DNA of 64,000 bases. It comes from Legionella gratiana. GTDB taxonomy: Bacteria; Pseudomonadota; Gammaproteobacteria; Legionellales; Legionellaceae. Both the position numbers and the translations under genes were made by a program. Shown piece by piece: positions 35,354 to 44,762 of this stretch. Where the stretch lies: NCBI RefSeq assembly GCF_001467695.1, contig NZ_LNYE01000005.1, forward strand, positions 1 through 64,000, in the 5' to 3' direction. The notes beneath the pieces were generated by a model. It made no database searches and was not told the origin of the DNA. It saw only the letters and a program-made list of their open reading frames with translations. The number at the start of each line of letters is the position of its first letter. Position 1 is the first letter of the stretch.

Positions 35354-35482
35354 TGAAAAGGGTCTATTCCGGAAACATCTGACTACGGTTAAACGGATAC
35401 TGTGGTAGCGAGAAGAAAGGCGACAATATCGAGATCTCAAATAATTTTGTGACTAAACGACGCTCTACCACAATTGATCTGC

Positions 35483-36079
35483 TTATAAATTAATTACATT
35501 GTTCACTGATGGTTGGATTTCCTCCTGAGATGAACTATTATTATTCTCAGAAAACAACGGACCTGTGTGTAATGGAGGCGAGAGTTCTTGCTGATTAGAG
35601 GCTATATTAGGGACATCCGTGCCTTTTTGAATTAAAACCGCTGTTACCGTCGCAGAAGAGGATTTATTGTCATCTATGTCCGTATGCATAGCAGGAAGAG
35701 CTCTTTCACGATTTTTAAATGCCTCATAGCTATTGTATGGAATACTCCCAATACTAAGCACTGGGCTAATAACCCCCATTCCAGCTATTGCTACTCCACC
35801 GATTAACAATCCGCCTCCGGTCGCCATTAAGGTTATTCCCTTTCCAATCAGAATTCTACCTGCAAGACCTGTAGTAATAGCAAGTAAACCCACTGCTGCT
35901 GCGCCCACGCCTAGCGGTATTAGGACTAAAGGATCAACTACTAGCGCAACTGGTGTAATCGCTAATCGCTCAGCATGATTAAGTTTATTTTCTTCAAGAA
36001 TATCTTTTCTATTACTGCTAAAAGAACTAGCCATCCTGCGACCGTATTTTTTCATCCCATTTTTAAAATGATTTTTCAT
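35483..36079 (-). CDS. Hypothetical protein with a Gly/Ala/Ile-rich hydrophobic core
   Basis: The 198-residue protein has a basic N-terminus (KNHFKNGMKKYGRRMASSFS), a ~75-residue apolar Gly-rich region with two or three membrane-prone segments (GVGAAAVGLLAITTGLAG, LMATGGGLLIGGVAIAGMGV), and a disordered Ser/Asn/Gln tail. It has no signal peptide. Glycine-zipper hairpins with polar flanks occur in secreted membrane-targeting proteins of intracellular bacteria, but nothing proves secretion. SD AAGGAAGTT. Confidence 0.65.
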   Translation of the reverse strand: MKNHFKNGMKKYGRRMASSFSSNRKDILEENKLNHAERLAITPVALVVDPLVLIPLGVGAAAVGLLAITTGLAGRILIGKGITLMATGGGLLIGGVAIAGMGVISPVLSIGSIPYNSYEAFKNRERALPAMHTDIDDNKSSSATVTAVLIQKGTDVPNIASNQQELSPPLHTGPLFSENNNSSSQEEIQPSVNNVINL

Positions 36080-36537
36080 GTTAACTTCCTTTTATTAAAT
36101 GTAATTCATTGTTTATATAAGAAAATTACAGTTACTGTGTGCACGGCGATAATAATTTTTAAAAATTAACATAACCTTAAGATGGGATGAGTAATTCTAA
36201 TTAGATATTCCAAAATGGAATGAGTTTATAAAAAATTAAATAATACTGTTCATTTAAGAAATTTAATGCCCTAATGAAATCGGTTGGGAATAGTACGGCG
36301 GCGATACAAAATACCTTGCCTAGAAAATCAAATAAGTGAAAAGCAAGATTTTATCCATTGATTCATCAGGTTATGAAAGAGCTCTAATATTGACAATCGA
36401 AATGTCCTGAAACATGATTCATATTGTACCTTTATCTGTTCGTTCTTTACTTACAAATGATTTCAATCTGAAAGAATAACCAACGGATCTTTAGGTCAAA
36501 TTAATAAGCCACCAAATAACTGAAAAAGGGAGTTTCA
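36080..36537. other. 458-bp divergent intergenic region
   Basis: AT-rich sequence between divergent genes, presumably holding both promoters. No RNA gene, repeat or short coding frame of note was found. Confidence 0.4.
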
Positions 36538-36975
36538 ATGAAAAAATCTAATCCTGTATGTGCATTGTTAATGTTTTCTACTATTATTTTTTCTCCTGTG
36601 ATAAAGGCCAACCCTCTAAGTCTCATTGCGGACATCTTTTGCCCCGTTACCCAAGGTGCTTCAAATAGCATCACTAATTTTGGAGATTACATTGCTGGTT
36701 TCGGTACAGAAAATATTTTGTCACAAAATAATCCAATTTATTTTAAATCCATTTCACTGGCACACAATGTTCCTGCCCAACTTGGAAATTACTACAATGA
36801 AACCACCAACTACAACAGCACAACAGGCGAAGTCACATGCAACTATGTAAGCAATAACCCAATAGAACCTAGATTTGCTGTAGCTTATACTTTGACAAAT
36901 GGAAAAGGTGGGGCTGTCCAAGGACAATCAAGTAATTCGATCAGTATCATTTTTCCGGTTGGTTTAAAAAGTTAA
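36538..36975 (+). CDS. Small exported protein, 145 aa
   Basis: Signal peptide KKSNPVCALLMFSTIIFSPV ends near KANP. The mature part of ~120 residues is Asn/Ser/Thr-rich with two cysteines (IFCPVTQG, EVTCNYV) and a predicted beta pattern near the end (FAVAYTLTNGKGGAVQG). SD AAGGGAG precedes the ATG. A perfect hairpin follows the stop. Function is unknown. Confidence 0.75.
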   Translation: MKKSNPVCALLMFSTIIFSPVIKANPLSLIADIFCPVTQGASNSITNFGDYIAGFGTENILSQNNPIYFKSISLAHNVPAQLGNYYNETTNYNSTTGEVTCNYVSNNPIEPRFAVAYTLTNGKGGAVQGQSSNSISIIFPVGLKS

Positions 36976-36991
36976 TTAATAATTACTTGAC

Positions 36992-37020
36992 CAGCCCTTA
37001 TTAGCCAGTAATAAGGGCTG
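36992..37020. terminator. Bidirectional terminator-like hairpin
   Basis: CAGCCCTTATT-AGCCAGT-AATAAGGGCTG is a perfect 11-bp stem between two convergent genes. It lacks a long T run on the plus side but has AT-rich flanks. Confidence 0.65.
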
Positions 37021-37035
37021 TGCTTATTCAACATT

Positions 37036-37209
37036 CTAAATCACATCCTTACGTTTCAACACTTCATTGTATTCACGGATGCTGATCAAACCAGCATCAT
37101 ATTTTTTCTGAGCCTCATAAACACTCATATAACATTTGTTAGGTTTCTCTTCCCCAACGCCAACAATGTCATCGAGCACTCCAGCCAACCATTGAAATAT
37201 CTTTTTCAT
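37036..37209 (-). CDS. 57-aa SHOCT-like small protein
   Basis: A short frame from the ATG at 37209 has an excellent SD (AAGGAAGGG about 7 bases upstream). It encodes KKIFQWLAGVLDDIVGVGEE and then YEAQKKYDAGLISIREYNEV-L. The C-terminal half follows the SHOCT pattern (L-x-x-L-x-x-AG-x-I-x-x-EEY). SHOCT segments are short helical modules, often at the ends of longer proteins; here it stands alone. It ends just beside the hairpin at 36992-37020. Confidence 0.7.
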   Translation of the reverse strand: MKKIFQWLAGVLDDIVGVGEEKPNKCYMSVYEAQKKYDAGLISIREYNEVLKRKDVI

Positions 37210-37389
37210 TTGAAGCCCTTCCTTGTGATAAAAAAAATAGCATCCGTTCGATCATTATAATCATATTTCAAATTCTATTGCTAATAATATCCAGATAGAT
37301 TGGGTTTTTATGCCATAAGTATATAAGGTATTATGTGTAATTGAGCATCAAGCTATTCTTAGAACGATAATTATTGAAGGAAATTATAA

Positions 37390-38442
37390 ATGCCATTACC
37401 CACAGATATCACCTTATTTGCTAGGACTGAAGAAATTGATAGCCCCAAAGGATGTAAGCTCATGACGGAACAAGAAAAAGATGAATTTTTAAAATATCAT
37501 TACTCTTCTGCCAAAGAATTAAAAAATGATAAACTTCATGGTGATTATTTTTCGATGTTCGCGCTCAGGATCTATGTATGGGGCATCACTAAATATGCAG
37601 GAGGAACACACGATTTTGATATTATCGGTGCTAAAACAACAACAATGAGTAGCAAAGTCGAAACACCAACTTCTAGGAGCTTAAAAACCAGGTTTTTTAA
37701 AAAAGAAAGTCCTTCTAAATTAAAGTTATACGTAAATAAAGCCGAACTTATTATACAAAATGAACTGCGCTGCTCATCCAATTTAGCGAATAGTTTAGAT
37801 TATTATGCTCGAGTCAATAATATCGATGGTGAGTATTATTTAAATATGATAGGCCCTTTAGCTAAATCCTATGGATCTAATAAAGAAAATCATTATACAC
37901 AAGCAATTATCGATGCGGCTACAAATTTGTCTCATTATCAGCCTTTAATAAAACTAGGCGCTGGTTATATGCAACTCAAAAGAGCTGGTGAATTAAGTAA
38001 AGAAATAGAAGAGAATTGGCAAGTAACCCAACTGATGGGCGCATTGCAGCAAGCAGCTTTTGATATCGTAAGCTACAACATAGGAGCATCTCTATATTAT
38101 GCCCAAGCGCAGTCTTTATCTATAAAGGATATACCGACACAAGTTTCTGAAATTTTTAGTCCTCAAATCGATTCAAATTTCGAACTGACAAAAAATGATG
38201 TGCTTGAGGCACTATCCAAAATAGAACAGATATTTGGAAAAGACTGTTTAGGCGATTTTTTAAGCGATTTAAAAGAAGAAACAAACCGAGCTGCAAATGA
38301 TGACTTTAATCAAATTTTACGTTCTGTATTAGCGAAATATCAACCTGACGAGGCCTATAAGCCGATAACAGAAATGAATGGTCATTATGATCACTACGCT
38401 CAAATACATTCCATTTCCACAGTACTGGGCTACCACGGTTGA
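37390..38442 (+). CDS. Hypothetical protein, 350 aa, possible effector
   Basis: The soluble protein has no signal peptide or TM segment. The N-terminal third is mixed; the rest is mainly helical (HYTQAIIDAATNLSHYQPLI, KNDVLEALSKIEQIFGKDCL). SD GAAGGAAATTATAA. No recognised motif. It is the first of three plus-strand genes (37390, 38667, 40134) with gaps of 200 bp or more, so each probably has its own promoter. Lineage-specific genes of this kind in Legionella are often type IV effectors, which is inference only. Confidence 0.7.
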   Translation: MPLPTDITLFARTEEIDSPKGCKLMTEQEKDEFLKYHYSSAKELKNDKLHGDYFSMFALRIYVWGITKYAGGTHDFDIIGAKTTTMSSKVETPTSRSLKTRFFKKESPSKLKLYVNKAELIIQNELRCSSNLANSLDYYARVNNIDGEYYLNMIGPLAKSYGSNKENHYTQAIIDAATNLSHYQPLIKLGAGYMQLKRAGELSKEIEENWQVTQLMGALQQAAFDIVSYNIGASLYYAQAQSLSIKDIPTQVSEIFSPQIDSNFELTKNDVLEALSKIEQIFGKDCLGDFLSDLKEETNRAANDDFNQILRSVLAKYQPDEAYKPITEMNGHYDHYAQIHSISTVLGYHG

Positions 38443-38666
38443 ATCAAGAGGCTGCACTAGCCTTTCGATCTCGTACTCACGTTTTTATTCTCTTAAGAAA
38501 GACGATCTTTTTTTCACAAGGAAGTTCATTTTATTCTTGACTTGTAGAAACAATGTAATCAATATGAAGTCATCATGGATAAAATAAAACAATATAAAAC
38601 ATTAGGTTCGAAGCTTTTATTCTATAGGCTATCGATTTTAAAACTTCTTGAAATAGGGTCGTAACG

Positions 38667-39914
38667 ATGCGCGATAAAATGGCAGAAAAAATTCCACATT
38701 TTTTTTATCACAATGTCGATCCTGGTTATTCTCAAAAATTAAGCAAGAAACCATTGATCATTACGGATAGCAAATTACAGGATCTATTAAACGCTCAGCT
38801 CGATAGAGAAAATAAATATGCTCTTCTAATGTTGTTCATTCAAAGTCACGATGCTGAATATTTAAGTCAACAAATTACGATTCATAGTCATACTACTATT
38901 GAAAAAGTGGGGCATACTCCCCCCCATTGGACTACTCTAGCAACAAAGAGAATTTATGGCTATCCTGACCCAAAAATCCAAGAGACCCCATCGATAACAA
39001 CTTTAGCTAATATTATTGCTACTAATGAATTAAATTTCACCTCCACTCAAATGGCCACTTTGTTTCGAGAATTGATGGCAAAAAGAGTCAATTTTGTCAC
39101 CCTCGATCAAACCCCTTACTTGAATTTAATCCATCCTAAAAGTGGCAATAATCCACTCAAAAGTTTAATTGTGTCGAGTTTAGACGACCCAAATCTTATT
39201 GAATTATTATATGATTTTATTGGTTATATTGAGAACAGTATCACTCATGAGGAACAATTATTCATTATTAATAATGAAGATAATTTTGAGTACGAATCGA
39301 TGTTACCGGCTGAATTTTTGATACGTTTAGGCCATGAAGATTTAGCTTTACGCCTCTATAATTTGGGAGCAAAACCGACTCCATTTGCATTCCGACTGGC
39401 CTGTGCAAGCTTTGGTACAACCATTCATTATGAAGCAGCAATGCAATGCATTCAACTCTTAATGGACTCTCTGGATCTAGAGGAACCCGACTTACGGGAA
39501 GGAAAAGTTTCCCTAAAAAAAGCAAGCCCTACACAATATAACGAAATGCTTCCAAGAATAGTACAAATGTTGCGTGAAGATTCAAAACTTGATAGAGGAT
39601 ATTCTTCTCTTTTTGAAACAATACAAAACGAGTACCTAGAACATTATCAAGATAAAACATCCCTTTCGTTTCGCGATTTCTGTCAACATAAAGCAAACAT
39701 TGATCATCCACTTATTCAGAAATACGCTCTTTTACGTATCAAACAAGAAAACGTAGGCAATGGGTTTTTCTCAGTTTATTATCGCACTGAACCCCACCTG
39801 GCTGAGAAAAAATGGGCTTTGCTCCAACGCAAACAAGAGGCCAATCAATTACTTCTTGACCTTATCACTTTAGTTGACAATGCAGACCCTAAGTGTTTCT
39901 TGGCTAAGCGATAG
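38667..39914 (+). CDS. Hypothetical protein, 415 aa, possible effector
   Basis: Helical, cytosolic-type protein with AGGG 8 bases before the ATG. A repeat-like middle (EFLIRLGHEDLALRLYNLGA, PTPFAFRLACASFG) resembles a degenerate ankyrin or HEAT-like helical pair. No enzyme motif is visible. It lies in a run of lineage-specific genes between the tRNA-Arg element and the GH28 gene. An effector role is possible but unsupported by a defined signal. Confidence 0.7.
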   Translation: MRDKMAEKIPHFFYHNVDPGYSQKLSKKPLIITDSKLQDLLNAQLDRENKYALLMLFIQSHDAEYLSQQITIHSHTTIEKVGHTPPHWTTLATKRIYGYPDPKIQETPSITTLANIIATNELNFTSTQMATLFRELMAKRVNFVTLDQTPYLNLIHPKSGNNPLKSLIVSSLDDPNLIELLYDFIGYIENSITHEEQLFIINNEDNFEYESMLPAEFLIRLGHEDLALRLYNLGAKPTPFAFRLACASFGTTIHYEAAMQCIQLLMDSLDLEEPDLREGKVSLKKASPTQYNEMLPRIVQMLREDSKLDRGYSSLFETIQNEYLEHYQDKTSLSFRDFCQHKANIDHPLIQKYALLRIKQENVGNGFFSVYYRTEPHLAEKKWALLQRKQEANQLLLDLITLVDNADPKCFLAKR

Positions 39915-40133
39915 ATTTTGATGAGATTTGCTTTTTGTTCTGATGTTCAATGTGGATTCGCTGCTAATCTATTTGCTATGAAATTATTAAGACAGTCTTT
40001 TTGTTCGCTTTTTTTCCTTTTTCAACGCAAAATAATAGAAACTGCCTATATCTGAGCCATTTTTTTACTACTAATGGCTTGAACAATAACCTAGTACTAT
40101 AATTAGTTTACACACTCAATCTAAGGACAATGA

Positions 40134-40823
40134 ATGTCTCTAAGAATAGGTTATGACGATAATTTGGGGTTCCCTCGTGATTTCACCAAGGCTGTACCAT
40201 GTGAGCTGATTGCATATCACCAGTTATCAAAAATGATTACAGCCTTTGACAAAGAGAAATTGTGGGGCATTTTTACTCCAGCAGGAACATTACCCTACCT
40301 TAAACAAGGAGTAATTCTTGCTCAAGCATGTTTGCAGCCAGCCATACAAGCAGATTTTGTAACGCCAAAAAACCTAAGTATTTTAGACTTAAATACACAA
40401 GTACTTGGTCGCATTAACCCTTATTGCACTACCAGTTTTTGGGGGCTTCTTATTGCTCTGATGCCACATTTTCCCAAAGGAACTATCTTGGAATTCAAAG
40501 AGACCAATGGTTTTTACGATTTATTAGAGCAAACCACTTTAGGGAACGTGGATGGAGCGATGGTTTGGAATCGTATTTTGAAAAAATTTCCTGATAAAGC
40601 AGATAAAGTTCATGTATTATTCACTCAAAAAAACCTACCACCACCAATTTTATATGTGCAGTCTCATGAATCTCAACTAATAGAAAAAATTACTCGTTTC
40701 ACGACCCAGGATAAGCAATTTTTATTTAGCGGTTTTAAAAAGCCAGATGATCTACTGTTAGGTCCATTTATTGATAATATGAAAAATGTAACAAGCCATT
40801 TTATCATTCAAAAATCTCATTAG
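40134..40823 (+). CDS. PhnD-like substrate-binding-fold protein without a signal peptide
   Basis: The 229-residue protein resembles the periplasmic binding domain of phosphate/phosphonate-type ABC transporters: LRIGYDDNLGFPRDF at the start, a middle VLGRINPYCTTSFWGLL, the LEQTTLGNVDGAMVWNRIL segment (gene product that reports a bound ligand in PhnD-like folds) and ILYVQSHESQ. It lacks a leader and there are no transporter genes nearby. It may act as a cytosolic binding protein, or the exported form may have been lost. Assignment is by overall pattern. Confidence 0.6.
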   Translation: MSLRIGYDDNLGFPRDFTKAVPCELIAYHQLSKMITAFDKEKLWGIFTPAGTLPYLKQGVILAQACLQPAIQADFVTPKNLSILDLNTQVLGRINPYCTTSFWGLLIALMPHFPKGTILEFKETNGFYDLLEQTTLGNVDGAMVWNRILKKFPDKADKVHVLFTQKNLPPPILYVQSHESQLIEKITRFTTQDKQFLFSGFKKPDDLLLGPFIDNMKNVTSHFIIQKSH

Positions 40824-41029
40824 GTTTCGTGAATGGACCATCAGAAGCAGTGGTTAATAGAATAACTTTACTACCCTATTCTGAGGTTCAATACATTCAT
40901 TATTAAAGAGCAAAGAAATTCAAGCTTCATTATCATTAAGTTAAGGAAGTGAAAAAACTCTCGTCATCCCCTATAAATCCGAACCTGAATGGTACACTCT
41001 GGTATAAATCACTCAAGGTTGGGGTACCT

Positions 41030-42205
41030 ATGAAGAAGCAAAACACAATATTGGTGGTCAATCTGATGACCGCTCTAGTCTGTTCCACTCCAGCCAATTC
41101 TGTAGAAGTCAGTTGTAAGAAGCCGGCTCATGAAACGGACAAAACCGAATGTGTTTTTTTCGGTTCAGGTAATAACTTGAGCGAGCAACTTGAAAAAACT
41201 CTTGAGAAATATCAAAATAATTTGTCCTTGACTGTCCAGCCGGGACAATACATTTTAAAACCAATTACGATTAAGAAACATCACAACATCACTCTGCATC
41301 TTGATCCTGGCGTTACTCTTGTTGCTGTAGACCGAAAGGATAAAAGCTGGAAAAATGAGCGCGGTTTAATCAACCTCATCTGGGTGAATAACTTTACATT
41401 AAGTGGTGATAATCCTGATGGCAGCGTAATTGACGGTAATGGGGAACATTGGTGGCACTACAAATCATCTAAAGAAAGGCCTTTCTTGCTTCACGTTAAT
41501 CATGCTGAAAATCTAACCATCAACCATTTGCAATTAAAAAACTCACCGCGTTTTCACATCATGATTCGAGGCGGTAAAAACATTGCTGTTCATGATTTAC
41601 GTATCGACACCCCAGAAGACTCGCCGAATACAGATGGCATTAATGTGGGCTCAATCACCAAAATGAGGATAAACAACGTCATCATCAGAAACGGCGATGA
41701 TGGTATTGCGATTAATGCCATTAATGAACCAGCCAAAGACATAAAAATCCGCCATGTCGATTTATTTTATGGACACGGAATTTCCATTGGCAGCGGCATC
41801 AAAAACACCGTATCAGACATCCTGGTTCAGGATATCAGTTTTCATAATGCATCCAATGGACTGCGCATAAAAACACGATGCGATAAGAAAGACTGCTCCG
41901 ATACTAAAAAAGGAACAGTAACGAACATTACCTACAGTGATATCACCATGGAAAACGTCAAATACCCGATTTTGTATGACATGGAATACAGCGAAACAGG
42001 GAGTAAATCCTATGTGGTTCTCAAAAATATAATCTATCAGAACATTTACAGTATCAACTCCGGAAAAGAAGCACGCTTATTCTGCGGCAAGTACAATCAG
42101 TGCAGTCCTGTAATTTTTAAAAATGTGAATATTGATTCCGGAATGCAATGTAAGGGAGGCGCCTGGAGCAAAGATGATAAAATTGTTAATTGTTTGAAGA
42201 ACTAA
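41030..42205 (+). CDS. Exported GH28 polygalacturonase-type glycosidase
   Basis: The right-handed beta-helix enzyme of family GH28 hydrolyses alpha-1,4-galacturonic acid or related pectin linkages. The family boxes are present in order: SPNTDGINVGS, IRNGDDGIAINA (where DDC is usual), FYGHGISIGSG and GLRIKTRC. They supply the three catalytic Asp, the His and the substrate-binding Arg-x-Lys. I start at ATG 41030 (391 aa), which begins a signal peptide (KKQNTILVVNLMTALVCSTP) and has GGGG upstream; the longer frame from GTG 40949 has no leader. Plant-wall degradation is unusual for an intracellular bacterium of amoebae. Confidence 0.9.
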   Translation: MKKQNTILVVNLMTALVCSTPANSVEVSCKKPAHETDKTECVFFGSGNNLSEQLEKTLEKYQNNLSLTVQPGQYILKPITIKKHHNITLHLDPGVTLVAVDRKDKSWKNERGLINLIWVNNFTLSGDNPDGSVIDGNGEHWWHYKSSKERPFLLHVNHAENLTINHLQLKNSPRFHIMIRGGKNIAVHDLRIDTPEDSPNTDGINVGSITKMRINNVIIRNGDDGIAINAINEPAKDIKIRHVDLFYGHGISIGSGIKNTVSDILVQDISFHNASNGLRIKTRCDKKDCSDTKKGTVTNITYSDITMENVKYPILYDMEYSETGSKSYVVLKNIIYQNIYSINSGKEARLFCGKYNQCSPVIFKNVNIDSGMQCKGGAWSKDDKIVNCLKN

Positions 42206-42254
42206 CTCCGTCGTGCTTGCTGAATTAAGATATACGAATAATTTCTAAGAACCT

Positions 42255-43166
42255 TCACTCTTCATTTTTTCTTGTGGAATTTTCCTCTTCATTTTCATTT
42301 TGACGAGAATTTTGATTTTTTTGCAGCACAGTTAACGAATCAAGAAAACTCACTGGCATCGAATAGGTCATAGGAATTTTTTCTTTATCAAGAGCTTTTT
42401 TGATGCTCGTAAGAACCTCATCAAGAGAATAACGAATGTGGCTGGGTTCAGGTTTTGTCCACCAATAGATTGCAAAATCAATACCATTCGATGAAAAGGA
42501 CACAATATAAATTTGGATGTACTTTTCTTTGGATACACTCTCACATTGTTCTACGGCTTGTTTAATGGTTGCGCGTGCTTTTTCCACATCGACACAAGAA
42601 TCGACACTACAATTTATTTTTTTCCGTCTAAGTTTTGTATCAGTCAGAATTTGCACGGTACTAGTAAACATTTTCGAATTGGGAATAAAAACGCGTGTTC
42701 CGTCCGTTTTACGTAGATGAGTATTTTGGACAGAAATACGATGAACATAACCTCGTTGAAAATCTACTTCAATAAAATCACCAATACTGAAAGGTTCTCG
42801 AAACAAAAGCAAAATACCAGTAAAAAAATTTTCAAAAACATTCTTAAATGCAACACCAATAGCAACAGAAGTTAATCCTAAAGTAGTTAATACATTTGCA
42901 GTTGTAACCGAAGGGATAATGATGGCAGAAATAATTAATATTCCAATAAACCAAACCAGTATAACGGTCAATTTATGGGTAATGATCACTAAATTTGCAC
43001 GCACCGCCATTCTAGGTAAGAATGAGCTTACGATATGCCCCATTAATTTCGCGATAAAATAGGTGATGATCGCAAAAAGAAGACCAATAATGATATTGGG
43101 AATCAGACCGATGAAATTTTGCGCAAATTTATTTAATGTTTTTAAAATAATGTTTACATAGTCCAT
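42255..43166 (-). CDS. Small-conductance mechanosensitive channel, MscS family
   Basis: The 303-residue protein has three N-terminal TM helices, the pore-lining Gly/Ala-rich TM3 (VLTTLGLTSVAIGVAFKNVF) and the MscS beta-domain pattern FREPFSIGDFIEVDFQRGYV then IPNSKMFTSTV. It opens on membrane tension to release solutes during osmotic downshock. An extra ~25-residue charged tail (QNENEEENSTRKNEE) extends beyond the usual end. It is convergent with the GH28 gene and divergent from the MFS gene. Confidence 0.9.
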   Translation of the reverse strand: MDYVNIILKTLNKFAQNFIGLIPNIIIGLLFAIITYFIAKLMGHIVSSFLPRMAVRANLVIITHKLTVILVWFIGILIISAIIIPSVTTANVLTTLGLTSVAIGVAFKNVFENFFTGILLLFREPFSIGDFIEVDFQRGYVHRISVQNTHLRKTDGTRVFIPNSKMFTSTVQILTDTKLRRKKINCSVDSCVDVEKARATIKQAVEQCESVSKEKYIQIYIVSFSSNGIDFAIYWWTKPEPSHIRYSLDEVLTSIKKALDKEKIPMTYSMPVSFLDSLTVLQKNQNSRQNENEEENSTRKNEE

Positions 43167-43380
43167 ATGATTTCCCTATCTCTTACTGCTCACAATCATG
43201 GGTGATTATAAAAATTTTAGTTATTCTTTAAGAATATATCCAAAATCTTATCCAGAAAAATATCGAAAATTAAACACAATTTGTCATAAATTATATTGAA
43301 CATCATATGCTTATAGTAATAGTTCGCATTTTAAAAAAAATTCATATAGGATCAATGAACTCTAATATACAAGTTATCTT

Positions 43381-44679
43381 ATGTCCATCATACGACAAGA
43401 TCCTAAATCTAAGGCATCTAGAAAAGTATCAATTGCAAGTTTTATTGGCACAACAATTGAATGGTATGATTTTTATCTATTTGGGACTGCTTCCGCCTTA
43501 TTTTTCAATGTGCTTTTTTTCCCTAAATTTAGTCCCATAGCAGGAATTATGGCGGCATACGCCGCTTATGCCGTTGGTTTTTTTACAAGGCCTCTAGGTG
43601 GTATTATTTTTGGTCATTATGGAGATAGATTTAGTCGCAAAAAAATGCTGATTACTACACTGTCATTAATGGGGGGATCTACATTTTTGATTGGCTTATT
43701 ACCTACTTATAATACAATTGGCATATTTGCTCCACTTTGTCTCGTGCTTTTACGATGTATCCAAGGAATTGCTGTCGGAGGTGAGTGGGCTGGTGCAGTT
43801 GTTATGGCTGCGGAAGTAAGTCGGGAAAAAGAAAGAGGCTTTTATTCAAGTTGGCCTAATTCTGGGGCGCCATTTGGCTTAGTACTTTCTATTGTAGTAT
43901 TTCTTATTTTTTCTTCTCTTCCTCAAGAGCAGTTCCTCTCTTGGGGTTGGCGTATCCCTTTTTTATTGAGTTTTGTTGTAGTGTTCGTAGGTCTTTATCT
44001 TCGATTGAAAGTTATGGAAAGCAACGTTTTTGTGAAAGCTCTGAAACACAAACGCCCACCTAAAGTTCCAGCCCTAGAAATGCTTCATTCTCATTTTAAA
44101 AACTTTCTCTTAGCAATAGGCGCACGTTTTATAGAGAGTGCTTCTTTTTATGTATTAACGGTTTTTATATTAAGTTATGGCACAATTCAGCTGCAATTGT
44201 CAAAAACACTTTTACTCTATGCAGTAATGACAGGCGCTATTTTGGAAACACTATGCATTCCTTTTTTTGGGCAACTATCGGATCGGATTGGACGTCGACC
44301 AGTGTATATCTTAGGTGCTTTATTGATGGGATTGTTTGCTTTTCCATTTTTCTGGTTGTTACAAACTAAAAATCCTTTTTTAATTTTTTTTGCTGTGATA
44401 TTTGGTATGTGTTTTGCTCATGCAGCAATGCATGGAGCTCAAGGCGCATTTTATTCTGAACTATTTAAAACACGCATTCGCTACAGCGGCATGGCAATTG
44501 CTTATCATTTATCTGCAGCTCTATCCGGAGGTCTAACTCCATTGATTGCTACTGAAATAGTCCATTGGACAAATGGAAAAACTTGGCCAGTTTCCGTTTA
44601 TCTCATCCTGATGGCTATAATAACTATTATTTGTGTCTATTTGGCTGTAGAAAAGGCGCAAAAGAATATTTCATCATAA
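43381..44679 (+). CDS. MFS transporter of the metabolite:H+ symporter (MHS) type
   Basis: The 432-residue protein has twelve predicted TM helices and MHS landmarks: SFIGTTIEWYDFYLFGTASA at the N-terminus, GGIIFGHYGDRFSRKK between TM2 and TM3, RCIQGIAVGGEWAGAV in TM4 and QLSDRIGRRPVYI after TM8. Relatives (ProP, KgtP, ShiA) import organic acids, osmolytes or shikimate. The chosen ATG has a poor SD. A better one (ATAGG) precedes the ATG at 43355, which is out of frame by one base. Confidence 0.9.
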   Translation: MSIIRQDPKSKASRKVSIASFIGTTIEWYDFYLFGTASALFFNVLFFPKFSPIAGIMAAYAAYAVGFFTRPLGGIIFGHYGDRFSRKKMLITTLSLMGGSTFLIGLLPTYNTIGIFAPLCLVLLRCIQGIAVGGEWAGAVVMAAEVSREKERGFYSSWPNSGAPFGLVLSIVVFLIFSSLPQEQFLSWGWRIPFLLSFVVVFVGLYLRLKVMESNVFVKALKHKRPPKVPALEMLHSHFKNFLLAIGARFIESASFYVLTVFILSYGTIQLQLSKTLLLYAVMTGAILETLCIPFFGQLSDRIGRRPVYILGALLMGLFAFPFFWLLQTKNPFLIFFAVIFGMCFAHAAMHGAQGAFYSELFKTRIRYSGMAIAYHLSAALSGGLTPLIATEIVHWTNGKTWPVSVYLILMAIITIICVYLAVEKAQKNISS

Positions 44680-44762
44680 TCGCGAAAGTTTGCTCTTATC
44701 TTTCACAATTTTAAAACGAAGCTTTTTCTTTATTTATCGCGACAAATTCAGGAGCACGAAAA

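Noticed and set aside
35401-35472. Inverted repeat TGTGGTAG/CTACCACA beside the right att site
   Set aside because: The 8-bp arms are 56 bp apart with no further pairing, which is weak enough to be chance.
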